From: RPQJ01 sp963748985
GTDB taxonomy: Bacteria > Pseudomonadota > Gammaproteobacteria > Steroidobacterales > Steroidobacteraceae
Length of the DNA stretch: 64,000 nt
Direction: 5' to 3'
Assembly (NCBI GenBank): GCA_963748985.1
Contig: CAVVKQ010000010.1
Location: 109,097 to 173,096 of the forward strand
Below are positions 17,261-24,839 of this stretch, piece after piece (position 1 is the stretch's first letter; every line of letters begins with the position of its first letter). Both the position numbers and the translations under genes were made by a program. Below the pieces are notes generated by a model. The model was given only the letters and a program-made list of their open reading frames with translations, was not told the origin of the DNA and did not search any database.

Positions 17261-17667
17261 GGTTGCGCTTCCTCCGTGAGCTGCGCTTCCAACCTCTGGA
17301 TTCAGTTTAGCGCCGCCGTTGCCAAGGGTACAGCTTCGTTCCGTCCACTGCCTACGATGCGGCACTATGTAAACTTCGGCGGCGGCAATGACGATCGCAA
17401 CACGGACGGCCGCTGAATTACCGTTCGTTGATGATGCGCGGGACACGGGCCGAATCGGCCACCACCGCCTGGCCGACGCATCATTTCAAACCTGTGCAAT
17501 AACAGGTCACTGCAAGCTATTGCTATGAACCGATCGAGCTTGAACTGACTGGGCGTGAGCGACGTCAGAGCGTGGCTTGCGAGTCGCCCGAGACGCCGGC
17601 GGTGTTGGACGGGCAAGACATCAGTTTGCCGATGCCGAGCAGGCCGGCGGAGCATATCGACGATCAG
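17261..17667. other. Intergenic region with a 54-bp palindromic structure
   Basis: This region lies between tRNA-Arg and the small Cys/His protein gene, both on the minus strand. Positions 17431-17484 form an imperfect palindrome: ATGATGCG...CGCATCAT outside and CGGCC/GGCCG inside. A hairpin ACCTGT-TATTGC-ACAGGT follows near 17490-17507 and may end the tRNA transcript. No coding region is recognised. Confidence 0.5.
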
Positions 17668-17743
17668 TGGTGCCCCGGGCAGGAGTTGAACCTGCGACCT
17701 ACCGCTTAGGAGGCGGTCGCTCTATCCACTGAGCTACCGGGGC
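17668..17743 (-). tRNA. tRNA-Arg (anticodon CCT)
   Basis: The minus strand reads GCCCCGGTAGCTCAGTGGAT to a 3' GGGGCACCA. The anticodon stem ACCGC/GCGGT encloses loop CTCCTAA, so the anticodon is CCT, reading AGG. The T-arm GGTTCAACTCC is present, and CCA is encoded. Length is 76. Confidence 0.95.
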
Positions 17744-17786
17744 ATGCTGTCCGGAGTGTGGCGGCGGAGTGGTCCGACGGGAGAAA

Positions 17787-17862
<76 letters not shown>

Positions 17863-17936
17863 ACACGAGGGCGCGCATTGTAGCATCGGGTTGCCGCACC
17901 GCAACCGCAGTCTTCCAGGCCCGGTATTATTCGCGC

Positions 17937-18425
17937 ATGAACGTACGAATCCGTGATGCGAAGCCTTCGGACCAGGAATTCCTCGCACACGGCAACGAGG
18001 CGATGGCGCTCGAGACGGAGCACAAGCGGCTCGATCCCGCGACGATCCGTCGTGGCGTCGCCTCCGCCCTCGCAAATCCGGCACATGGCCGTTATTTCGT
18101 CGCTGAGGACGATGCCGGCAATGCAGTCGGCCAGCTCATGATCACGTACGAGTGGAGCGACTGGCGCGACGGCCAGTTCTGGTGGATTCAAAGCGTCTAC
18201 GTGTTGCCGGCAGCGCGGCGCGGCGGCGTGTTCCGTGCGTTGTACGATCACGTCGATACACTGGCCCGCAGCACGCCTGGCGTCGTCGGGTTACGGCTTT
18301 ACGTCGAACTGGACAACGTGGCCGCGCGCCGCACTTACGAGCGCTGCGGCATGCGTGACGGCGGTTACCGCATCATGGAAGTGGATCACTCAGGCGGCAT
18401 TCAAGGCGTCAACGAAGGAGACTGA
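17937..18425 (+). CDS. GNAT-family N-acetyltransferase
   Basis: This 162-aa enzyme has the GNAT fold: IRDAKPSDQEFL at the N-terminus, SVYVLPAARRGGVFRALYDH as the acetyl-CoA binding motif A, and LDNVAARRTYERCGM as motif B. Family members transfer acetyl groups to amines; the substrate is unknown. It is two bases upstream of a peroxiredoxin gene and probably in the same operon. The ATG at 17937 is the first start after the tRNA-Ala gene on the opposite strand. Confidence 0.87.
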   Translation: MNVRIRDAKPSDQEFLAHGNEAMALETEHKRLDPATIRRGVASALANPAHGRYFVAEDDAGNAVGQLMITYEWSDWRDGQFWWIQSVYVLPAARRGGVFRALYDHVDTLARSTPGVVGLRLYVELDNVAARRTYERCGMRDGGYRIMEVDHSGGIQGVNEGD

Positions 18426-18427
18426 CC

Positions 18428-18883
18428 ATGCTGAAGAAAGGAACCCAGGCGCCGGAATTCGACCTCGCCGACCAGGACGGCAAGCGCCACACGCTGAAGT
18501 CGCTGCTCGCCAAGGGGCCGTTGATCCTCTATTTCTACCCCGCCGACTTCACGCCTGGGTGCACCAAGGAAGCCTGCACGTTCCGCGACCTGCAGAACGA
18601 CCTGGTGCGGGCCAAGCTCCGCGTGGTCGGAGTAAGTCCACAGGATGCCGACTCGCACAAGAAATTTGCAGCCAGGCACAACCTGAATTTCCCGCTGCTT
18701 GCCGACCCGGAAAAAAAGGCTGTGAAGGCCTATGACGTGGACGGTCCACTCGGATTCGGGGTGCGCCGCGGAACGTACCTGATCGGCGTGGACGGCAAAA
18801 TCCAGGACTCGGTGCTCGCCGACCTGCGCATCGGGGCACATGAAGAGTTCGTGCAGGCGGCACTCGCGGCTGGCGCGGTTTAA
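18428..18883 (+). CDS. bcp: Thioredoxin-dependent peroxiredoxin, Bcp/PrxQ type
   Basis: This thiol peroxidase reduces hydrogen and organic peroxides. The motif FTPGCTKEACTF contains the peroxidatic Cys and a second Cys five residues later, as in E. coli Bcp. RGTYLIGVDGKI is also typical. It has 151 aa. It is separated by two bases from the GNAT gene. A second Bcp-like gene lies at 24299. Confidence 0.93.
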   Translation: MLKKGTQAPEFDLADQDGKRHTLKSLLAKGPLILYFYPADFTPGCTKEACTFRDLQNDLVRAKLRVVGVSPQDADSHKKFAARHNLNFPLLADPEKKAVKAYDVDGPLGFGVRRGTYLIGVDGKIQDSVLADLRIGAHEEFVQAALAAGAV

Positions 18884-18931
18884 GGAGTTAGGGGTTAGGG
18901 GTTAGGGGTTAGGGGTTAGTCGGAGTGCTTC
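18884..18931. repeat. Half heptamer element, four GGGGTTA repeats (element B)
   Basis: Immediately after the bcp stop, GGAGTTA is followed by four exact GGGGTTA heptamers and then GTCGGAGTGCTTC. The complementary right arm is missing, so this is a half or decayed copy of the palindrome at 4643-4740. Four G4 runs spaced by TTA give strong G-quadruplex potential. Confidence 0.8.
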
Positions 18932-18970
18932 AAAAGAAATATTTTTCGTTAAATCATATAATTAGAGACA

Positions 18971-19564
18971 CTACCTCGATACTGTTGAAGATTTTGCCGG
19001 CGGTGTCGACTGCCCGTAGCGCAGCCGCAGGACGCGGGTTTCACCCGGGCTTGGCATCACCACGACATAGACGGCATCGAACTCATCGTCGCGCATGGCG
19101 TAGTCGCTCCCGCTCAGCTGGCTGATCACACCCGGCAGCGTCGTCGCGTAACCCACCACGACCACTGTCTTGCCTCGATGTTCGCGCTTGATGCGCGCGG
19201 CAAGACCGGACCAGTCGCTGCTCGCGATGACGTTGATCGGCAGCTTGAACTGGTTGGCGACGGGCGCCGCGGTCTGCTGGGCGCGACGCGTATCGGCGGC
19301 ATAGAGATAATCGACCTTGCGATCGGCCAACGCATCGTCAATCAATGCGCCCAACGTCGCCACACGTTTTTCACCGGCCGGACTGAGGTCCTGGTCACCC
19401 GAAGTACTCGCGCCTGCTTCCGCGTGCCGGACCAGCACCACGACGGTGGTGCGGGACCAGGTACCGAGCCAATAAACGCCTGCCACAGCCATCAGGATTC
19501 CGAGCAACGGAATCAGCAGCGGCGCCATGAAGGGGCGGCGGCGGAGCTTGGTCAGCGGGTCCAT
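18971..19564 (-). CDS. Membrane-anchored histidine phosphatase-like protein, probably inactive
   Basis: The 197-aa product has one N-terminal membrane anchor (about 12-33) and a histidine phosphatase domain: VLVRHAEAG with H47, LSPAGEKR, and DTRRAQQTAAP. Active members have a second catalytic His in a VGHS or VGHN motif; here it is VVVVGYATTLPG, with Tyr at 139. The phosphotransfer His is kept but the second His is lost, so catalysis is doubtful. It is downstream of apbE on the same strand (31-bp gap). Confidence 0.82.
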   Translation of the reverse strand: MDPLTKLRRRPFMAPLLIPLLGILMAVAGVYWLGTWSRTTVVVLVRHAEAGASTSGDQDLSPAGEKRVATLGALIDDALADRKVDYLYAADTRRAQQTAAPVANQFKLPINVIASSDWSGLAARIKREHRGKTVVVVGYATTLPGVISQLSGSDYAMRDDEFDAVYVVVMPSPGETRVLRLRYGQSTPPAKSSTVSR

Positions 19565-19594
19565 CGCGGCATCATAACGAATCGGGCCGCCACC

Positions 19595-20677
19595 CTACTC
19601 CCGCCATTGCTCGAAAGCCGGGGATTCCACGAGCCGCCACTCGCCTGGCTGCGCGGTACGCTCCACGAACAGGGCTGGAATCCGCAGGGCCTGCGTCCAG
19701 GCGAGCCCGGCCTCGGTACCCATGACCATGAGGGCCGTCGCATAGGCATCTGCCCGGATCGCATTCGCGTCAATGACCGTGACCGCGGTCAGCGCGCTGG
19801 CAACCGTGCGTCCCGTCCGAGGATCAATGGTGTGTGAATATCGAATTCCGTCTGTGTCGACGCGTGCATCACGATAATCGCCCGACGTGGACACAGCGGC
19901 ATCGCGCAGTCGCAGCCCGACCAGCGGTTCACGCTCGGTCGCGTGCGGCGCTTCGATCGCGATCCGCCACGGACCGCCCTCCGGCCGTTGCCCTGAGGCA
20001 CGAACTTCGCCTCCGATCTCGACGATGAAATCAGTGTGACCGAGGACCCGCAACCCGGTCGCGATGCGGTCCACCGCATAGCCGGGCGCAATTCCATCCA
20101 ACGTCAGTCGCATGCCGTTTGCACTCTTTCGTGCCGACATACGCGGCGCGCTACGCAGTTCGAGTTTGTCGTATCCCACGCTCTTGCGGGCCTGTTCGAG
20201 CTGGCCATACGTGGGCGGCTTGAAGGCCGCTCGCCCGGATGCGCCGACACTCTCGGGCTCGTAGCCCCAGAGTCTCAGCAGCGGTGCCACGGTGACGTCA
20301 AACGAGCCCCCGGTGAGCTCGCTCACATCGTGCGCTTGCTGCAGGACTGCGAACAGCGTCGGCGAGACGTCCTGCCACGAGCTGCTCTCATCCCTGTTGA
20401 GCTGCGCGATCTCACTCGTGTCGTTGTATGTCGACAGGTGCCGCTCGGTCTCGACGAGCACACGATCGATTGCAGACTGCACGGCGCGGCGCTCTTGCAA
20501 GGAGTCCGCGCCAGTCACGGTGACGTGGTACGTCGTTCCCATCGTCGGCCCGACGAACTGTGCGGGCGCCGGCGTGCGCGAGCACGCGCTGACGACGACT
20601 GCCAGAAATATGACCAGACAGAGCAGCACTGTCGCCGTGAAGGGGAAAACCGGCCGGGCGTTGACGGTCACGATCAC
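19595..20677 (-). CDS. apbE: FAD:protein FMN transferase (ApbE lipoprotein)
   Basis: ApbE attaches FMN to threonines of target flavoproteins such as NqrBC/RnfDG. Lipobox VVVSAC puts lipidated Cys at residue 32, placing the enzyme in the periplasm. Motifs are GPTMGTTYHV, LSTYNDTSEIAQLNR, GGSFDVTVAPLL, LTLDGIAPGYAVDR and the C-terminal Mg-binding DANAIRADAYATALMVMG. It has 360 aa. The ATG overlaps the acyl-CoA ligase stop (ATGA), an odd functional pairing but clear translational coupling. No ApbE target is seen in this window. Confidence 0.92.
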   Translation of the reverse strand: MIVTVNARPVFPFTATVLLCLVIFLAVVVSACSRTPAPAQFVGPTMGTTYHVTVTGADSLQERRAVQSAIDRVLVETERHLSTYNDTSEIAQLNRDESSSWQDVSPTLFAVLQQAHDVSELTGGSFDVTVAPLLRLWGYEPESVGASGRAAFKPPTYGQLEQARKSVGYDKLELRSAPRMSARKSANGMRLTLDGIAPGYAVDRIATGLRVLGHTDFIVEIGGEVRASGQRPEGGPWRIAIEAPHATEREPLVGLRLRDAAVSTSGDYRDARVDTDGIRYSHTIDPRTGRTVASALTAVTVIDANAIRADAYATALMVMGTEAGLAWTQALRIPALFVERTAQPGEWRLVESPAFEQWRE

Positions 20678-22245
20678 TGCTTCGCAATCGCTGCCTTGCC
20701 GCCTCGCAACACGAATTTCTGGATCTTGCCGGTGGCGGTCTTCGGCAATTCCTGCACGAACGTGAAGACCGATGGCACCTTGAAATGGGCCAGTACGCTG
20801 CGGGCGAACTCGCGCATCTCCTCGGCCGTCGACGACTGCCCTGGCCGCAGCACCACGAACGCATGTGGGGACTCCCCCCAGCGCTCGTGCGGCATGCCGA
20901 CGACCGCCACCTCGAGAATCGCGGGATGCCGCAGCAAGGCGCCTTCGACTTCGATGGACGAGATGTTCTCGCCGCCGCTGATGATCACGTCCTTGTAGCG
21001 GTCGCGTATCTCGACGTAACCGTCAGGATGCACGACGGCCGCGTCGCCGGTGTGAAAGTAACCTCCGCGGAATGCCTTCTCGGTCGCTTCCGGGTCGTTG
21101 TAATAACCCTTCATCACGACGTTGCCACGCGCAACGATCTCCCCGAGCGTGGCGCCGTCCCGGGGAACGTCACGCATCTCTTCGTCGACGACTCGAAGAT
21201 CACCGGACGTCATGAGTTCGACGCCCTGCCGGGCCTTGATCCGCGCGCGGGCGGCCGGCTCGAGCGCGTCGTGCTCGGGCAACGGTGCACAGATCGAAAT
21301 GAACGGCGCGGTCTCGGTCAGGCCGTAAACCTGGGTGATGGTCCAGCCAAGCTCACCTTCCATGCGTTCGATCGTGGCAGCCGCAGGCGGCGCACCGGCC
21401 GTCACGACACGAACTCCACGTCGCAATGACATGCGCCCGTCCTCCGGTCCGCTGGCGATGGCAATGAGCACCGTGGGCGCGGCGCAGAGCATCGTGATGC
21501 GTTCCTGGTTCACGAGCCGATAGACGGTCGGTGCATCGACCTGACGCAGGCAGACATGCAGCGCGCCGGCGGCAGTCACGATCCAGGTGTAGGTCCAGCC
21601 GTTCGCGTGGAACATTGGCAGCGTCCACAGGTAGCGGTCGGCCGGCGTCATCGGCAGGTGCGCGAGCGTTCCGATCGCATTCACCCAGGCGTTGCGGTGC
21701 GTGATCATCACGCCCTTCGGACGCGACGTGGTGCCGCTGGTGTAGTTGATCGAAAGCAGATCGCCCTCGGCAATCGACGGTCGCTCGAACACGCCATCGC
21801 TCGCTTTCAGCAACTGTTCGTAGTCGAGCCAGCCCGGTTTGCCGCCTTCCAGTGCCACGAAGTGCTCGACCGTTGTCATCTGGTCGCGAACCTTGTCTAC
21901 GGTATCCAGGTAATCCGCATGCACGCAAAGGACCTTGGTGCCACTGTGGTTCGCGAGGTAGGCGAAGTCGTCCGCGACCAGCCGGTAGTTCATCGGCACG
22001 ATGACCGCGCCGAGCTGCGGTACCGCGTAATACTGCTCGAGGTGCTGATGCGTGTTGGGCGCCAGTGTCGCAACGCGGTCACCCTGCTTCACACCCAGCT
22101 TCGCCAATGCCGATGACCAACGGTCGCAACGCTGGCCGAACGCTTCGTAGGTCAGTCGCAGATCACCATCGATCACGGCTTCGCGCGAGCCATGGAGCTT
22201 GCGCGCGCGACGCAGGAAATCGAGCGGAGTCAGTGGGGTTTCCAT
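20674..22245 (-). CDS. Fatty-acid--CoA ligase (AMP-binding, ANL superfamily)
   Basis: This adenylate-forming enzyme activates a carboxylic acid with ATP and CoA. It has the P-loop SINYTSGTTSRPKGVMITH, VYGLTETAPF, YFHTGDAAVVHPDGYVEIRDR (the adenylate Asp/Arg region), SGGENISSIEVE and the C-terminal catalytic Lys in PKTATGKIQKFVLR. It has 523 aa, typical of medium or long-chain acyl-CoA synthetases of the AlkK/FadD3 type; chain length preference cannot be read from the sequence. It is first in a run with apbE. Confidence 0.9.
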   Translation of the reverse strand: METPLTPLDFLRRARKLHGSREAVIDGDLRLTYEAFGQRCDRWSSALAKLGVKQGDRVATLAPNTHQHLEQYYAVPQLGAVIVPMNYRLVADDFAYLANHSGTKVLCVHADYLDTVDKVRDQMTTVEHFVALEGGKPGWLDYEQLLKASDGVFERPSIAEGDLLSINYTSGTTSRPKGVMITHRNAWVNAIGTLAHLPMTPADRYLWTLPMFHANGWTYTWIVTAAGALHVCLRQVDAPTVYRLVNQERITMLCAAPTVLIAIASGPEDGRMSLRRGVRVVTAGAPPAAATIERMEGELGWTITQVYGLTETAPFISICAPLPEHDALEPAARARIKARQGVELMTSGDLRVVDEEMRDVPRDGATLGEIVARGNVVMKGYYNDPEATEKAFRGGYFHTGDAAVVHPDGYVEIRDRYKDVIISGGENISSIEVEGALLRHPAILEVAVVGMPHERWGESPHAFVVLRPGQSSTAEEMREFARSVLAHFKVPSVFTFVQELPKTATGKIQKFVLRGGKAAIAKQ

Positions 22246-22437
22246 GCGGAGGGTCGCGGTGGTGCGGGGCGGTGATTCTGCCCCGGCACACCGGCAAGCG
22301 CACGCTTGAGTGCGCTGCCTGCAGGTACCCTGAGCGCTGGCGCTGCACGCGAGTACGCGGTCATCGCGAAACTTAGAACTTGAAAATCAGTTAGTTAGAG
22401 CGATAACTGAGTCAAAAAACTTGCGAGCGAAACGATA

Positions 22438-22457
22438 ACGCCCCCTCACGGGGGCGT
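22438..22457 (-). terminator. Terminator hairpin after tRNA-Ser 3'-end duplicate
   Basis: Eight-bp GC stem ACGCCCCC/GGGGGCGT with a 4-base loop. On the minus strand a T-run appears about 20 bases later. It resembles the hairpin at 22563-22586. Confidence 0.6.
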
Positions 22458-22466
22458 CGTCGTAGC

Positions 22467-22486
22467 TGGCGGAGAGGGTGGGATTC
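22467..22486 (-). repeat. Duplicate of the tRNA-Ser 3' end (20 bp)
   Basis: TGGCGGAGAGGGTGGGATTC is identical to the last 20 bases of the tRNA-Ser gene at 22596-22687, including CCA. The rest of the tRNA is absent. Both copies are followed on the minus strand by a similar GC-rich hairpin. It may be an attachment-site scar or the remnant of a tandem tRNA gene. Confidence 0.75.
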
Positions 22487-22562
22487 ACTCGGCCCGCGCA
22501 GGCGCGGATGGGTCGACCCCACGTCCCGTGGGTTCTCAGCCCACCACTCGGGCCACAAACAC

Positions 22563-22586
22563 GAACGCCCCCACGCGGGGGCGTTC
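22563..22586 (-). terminator. Terminator of tRNA-Ser
   Basis: Perfect 10-bp stem GAACGCCCCC/GGGGGCGTTC with a 4-base loop lies ten bases downstream of the tRNA-Ser 3' end. T-rich GTGTTTGTGG follows on the minus strand. Confidence 0.7.
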
Positions 22587-22595
22587 TGTTGTCAG

Positions 22596-22687
22596 TGGCG
22601 GAGAGGGTGGGATTCGAACCCACGTACACCCGTTAAGATGTAACTGGAATTCCAGTCCAGCGCCTTCGACCGCTCGGCCACCTCTCC
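22596..22687 (-). tRNA. tRNA-Ser (anticodon GGA)
   Basis: The minus strand reads GGAGAGGTGGCCGAGCGGTC and ends CTCTCCGCCA. Stem CTGGA/TCCAG encloses loop CTGGAAT, anticodon GGA (codon TCC). A long variable arm, diagnostic for serine tRNAs, follows. CCA is encoded. Length is 92. Confidence 0.95.
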
Positions 22688-22757
22688 GCAGGGGGCGGAA
22701 GGGTACACGCCCATCGCCCACCCGGCTAGTAGCTGCCCTTCCAGAGCACAGTTGAAA

Positions 22758-23639
22758 TCAGGCAATTCTCACGCCGGTAGCCTTCATGGCGGCCAGCAAC
22801 TCTGCCTCGAGAGGCTCCGATAACGAGGTCAGCGGCAATCGGATACCCCGCTCGATCAGCCCCAGCCGGGCCACGGCCCATTTGACGGGGATCGGATTCG
22901 GCTCGACGAACATCGCCAGGTGCAGCGGCATCAGTTGCTCGTTAAGCGCTGCGGCCACCGCATGTCGGCCTTCGAGCGCCGCCATGCACATGTCGTGCAT
23001 CGCACGCGGTGCGACATTGGCCGTCACCGAAATAACGCCACGGGCGCCCCGCTTCATCAGTTCGGCGGCCGTCGGATCGTCGCCACTCAGCAGCAGAAAG
23101 CCAGGCTTGGCGGCGCCCAGGATCGATGCGGCTCGCGACATGTCGCCTGTCGCCTCCTTGATGCCTACGATCCGGGAATGCTCGGACAACCGCACGACTG
23201 TCTCAGGCAGCAAGTCGCATGCGGTACGACCGGGCACGTTGTAGAGAATGACCGGTACGTCGACCGAATCGGCAATGGCACTGAAGTGCCGGTACAGGCC
23301 TTCCTGGGTGGGTCGGTTGTAGTACGGAACAACCGTGAGCAGTCCATCGGCGCCTGCGGCGGCCAACCCGCGCGACAACTCGATGCTCTTCGCCGTGGAG
23401 TTCGTGCCACTGCCCGCGATGACGGGTATGCGACCGGCGACACGCGCCTTGGCGCGCCGAACCAGATCCGCGACCTCGGACGGCTCGAGCGTCGGGGATT
23501 CCCCGGTCGTGCCGCCGACGACAACGGCATCCGTGCCTTCGGCGACGTGAAAATCGAGCAGGCGCTCCCAAGCCTGGAAATCGACCGCCCCGTCGGCGCG
23601 CATGGGCGTCACGAGCGCAGGGATGCTGCCTTGGAACAT
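22758..23639 (-). CDS. dapA: 4-hydroxy-tetrahydrodipicolinate synthase
   Basis: This aldolase condenses pyruvate with aspartate semialdehyde in lysine and diaminopimelate synthesis. Motifs are GGTTGESPTL, VVPYYNRPTQEGLY, ILYNVPGRTACD (catalytic Tyr) and IVGIKEATGD with the Schiff-base Lys. It has 293 aa, the normal length. It is divergent from gcvR. Confidence 0.96.
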   Translation of the reverse strand: MFQGSIPALVTPMRADGAVDFQAWERLLDFHVAEGTDAVVVGGTTGESPTLEPSEVADLVRRAKARVAGRIPVIAGSGTNSTAKSIELSRGLAAAGADGLLTVVPYYNRPTQEGLYRHFSAIADSVDVPVILYNVPGRTACDLLPETVVRLSEHSRIVGIKEATGDMSRAASILGAAKPGFLLLSGDDPTAAELMKRGARGVISVTANVAPRAMHDMCMAALEGRHAVAAALNEQLMPLHLAMFVEPNPIPVKWAVARLGLIERGIRLPLTSLSEPLEAELLAAMKATGVRIA

Positions 23640-23755
23640 TCTTCGGGGCCCCTGGCGGGAAGATCGCTCATGCTACGCAAGCGGAAAGCAGCGAAGCAAG
23701 GCAAAATCACGGTACACGCGCCCGTGCGGCGCCGATACACTGAGTCCAGGCATCC

Positions 23756-24286
23756 ATGAAGCAACTGATCGCGATCTGCGCCATCGGCAACGACCGGACC
23801 GGGCTGGTCTACGACCTGACCCGCGTGGTCGTCGAATGTGGCGGCAACGTCCTCGAAAGCCGCATGACGGCGCTCGGCAACGAGTTCGCCATGCTGCTGC
23901 TCGTCGCGGGCAACTGGCACACGCTCGCCAAGCTCGAAGGCGAACTCACCAAGCTCGGTGAAGCCTCCGGCCTCACGATCACGGTGCGCCGGACCGAGCA
24001 GCGTCCTCCGCGGGTCGACATGATCAGCTACACGGTCGATGTCGTGTGCCTCGACCAACCGGGCGTATTGCATACCCTGTCCGGCTTTTTCTCGTCGCGC
24101 GGCATCGACGTGGGTGACATCAGCACTCGCACTTACAACGCCGCGCACACGGGCGCCCCGATGTTCTCCGTGTACATGGTCATCCACGTGCCGACTCGGA
24201 TCCACATCGCCGCGCTGCGCGAAGAGTTCATGGATCTCTGTGATCACATGAATCTCGACGCCATCCTCGAACCCCTGAAGTCCTGA
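23756..24286 (+). CDS. gcvR: Glycine cleavage system repressor-like ACT protein GcvR
   Basis: Two ACT domains in tandem: the first around AICAIGNDRTGLVYDLTRVV, the second VDVVCLDQPGVLHTLSGFF. It has 176 aa, like E. coli GcvR, which binds GcvA and blocks activation of the glycine cleavage genes. No gcvA or gcvTHP lies in the window, so the target is inferred from the family. It is followed after 12 bases by bcp and is probably the first gene of a short operon. Confidence 0.85.
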   Translation: MKQLIAICAIGNDRTGLVYDLTRVVVECGGNVLESRMTALGNEFAMLLLVAGNWHTLAKLEGELTKLGEASGLTITVRRTEQRPPRVDMISYTVDVVCLDQPGVLHTLSGFFSSRGIDVGDISTRTYNAAHTGAPMFSVYMVIHVPTRIHIAALREEFMDLCDHMNLDAILEPLKS

Positions 24287-24298
24287 GCCACGCAACTC

Positions 24299-24772
24299 AT
24301 GCCTGCAAAGACCGTCACGCTCGATCGCAAGGTGCCCGCCTTCGCCGCTGCCGCCAGCGGTGGCAGGAAATGGAAGCTGGCCGATGCCGCCGGCAGTAAC
24401 CTCGTCGTCTACTTCTACCCGAAGGACAACACGTCGGGCTGCACCAGGGAAGGTGAGGCTTTCCGCGACCTGCACGCGAAGTTCAGGAAGGCCGGCACGG
24501 AGATCGTCGGCGTCTCGCCCGACAGCGTCGCCTCGCACGACAAGTTCATCGCCAGGTACGGCTTCCCGTTTCCGCTGCTCGCCGACGAAGAAAAGGCCGT
24601 GTGCCAGCTCTTCGGCGTGTGGAAGGAAAAGAGCATGTACGGCAGAAAGTACATGGGTGTCGAACGCAGCACTTTCCTGATCGACGCCAAGGGCGTGCTG
24701 CGCCGGGAATGGCGCAAAGTCAAAGTGCCAGGCCACGCTGAAGAAGTGCTCGCCGCCGCGGCGGAGCTCTGA
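24299..24772 (+). CDS. bcp: Bcp-type peroxiredoxin lacking the adjacent resolving Cys
   Basis: The 157-aa thiol peroxidase carries YPKDNTSGCTREGEAF with peroxidatic Cys C48, but the position five residues later, where E. coli Bcp has its resolving Cys, is not Cys. Another Cys, C102 in KAVCQLFGVW, could serve instead, as in BCPs with the partner in helix 3. It differs from the two-Cys copy at 18428, so the two are likely functionally distinct. It lies just after gcvR, as in many gammaproteobacteria. Confidence 0.9.
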   Translation: MPAKTVTLDRKVPAFAAAASGGRKWKLADAAGSNLVVYFYPKDNTSGCTREGEAFRDLHAKFRKAGTEIVGVSPDSVASHDKFIARYGFPFPLLADEEKAVCQLFGVWKEKSMYGRKYMGVERSTFLIDAKGVLRREWRKVKVPGHAEEVLAAAAEL

Positions 24773-24839
24773 CGCAGCGGACTGACGCAGCGGACCGTCA
24801 CCGCGCCCCTCTCGCACCATCAAATCAGCGGAGTCCGAC

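Larger units (their letters stand above)
22246..22595. other. Intergenic region with two terminator hairpins
   Basis: The stretch holds two minus-strand terminator-like hairpins: ACGCCCCC-TCAC-GGGGGCGT at 22438-22457, with TTTTTT further on, and GAACGCCCCC-ACGC-GGGGGCGTTC at 22563-22586. Between them is a 20-bp copy of the tRNA-Ser 3' end. No coding frame with a family match is seen. Confidence 0.6.

Noticed and set aside
16838..17416. Plus-strand frame of 192 codons
   Set aside because: It is opposite the Cys/His protein gene, which has a GGAGGA site and recognisable conserved motifs.
22467..22562. A second tRNA gene beside tRNA-Ser
   Set aside because: Only 20 bases of the 3' end match; no anticodon arm or acceptor 5' strand can be formed.
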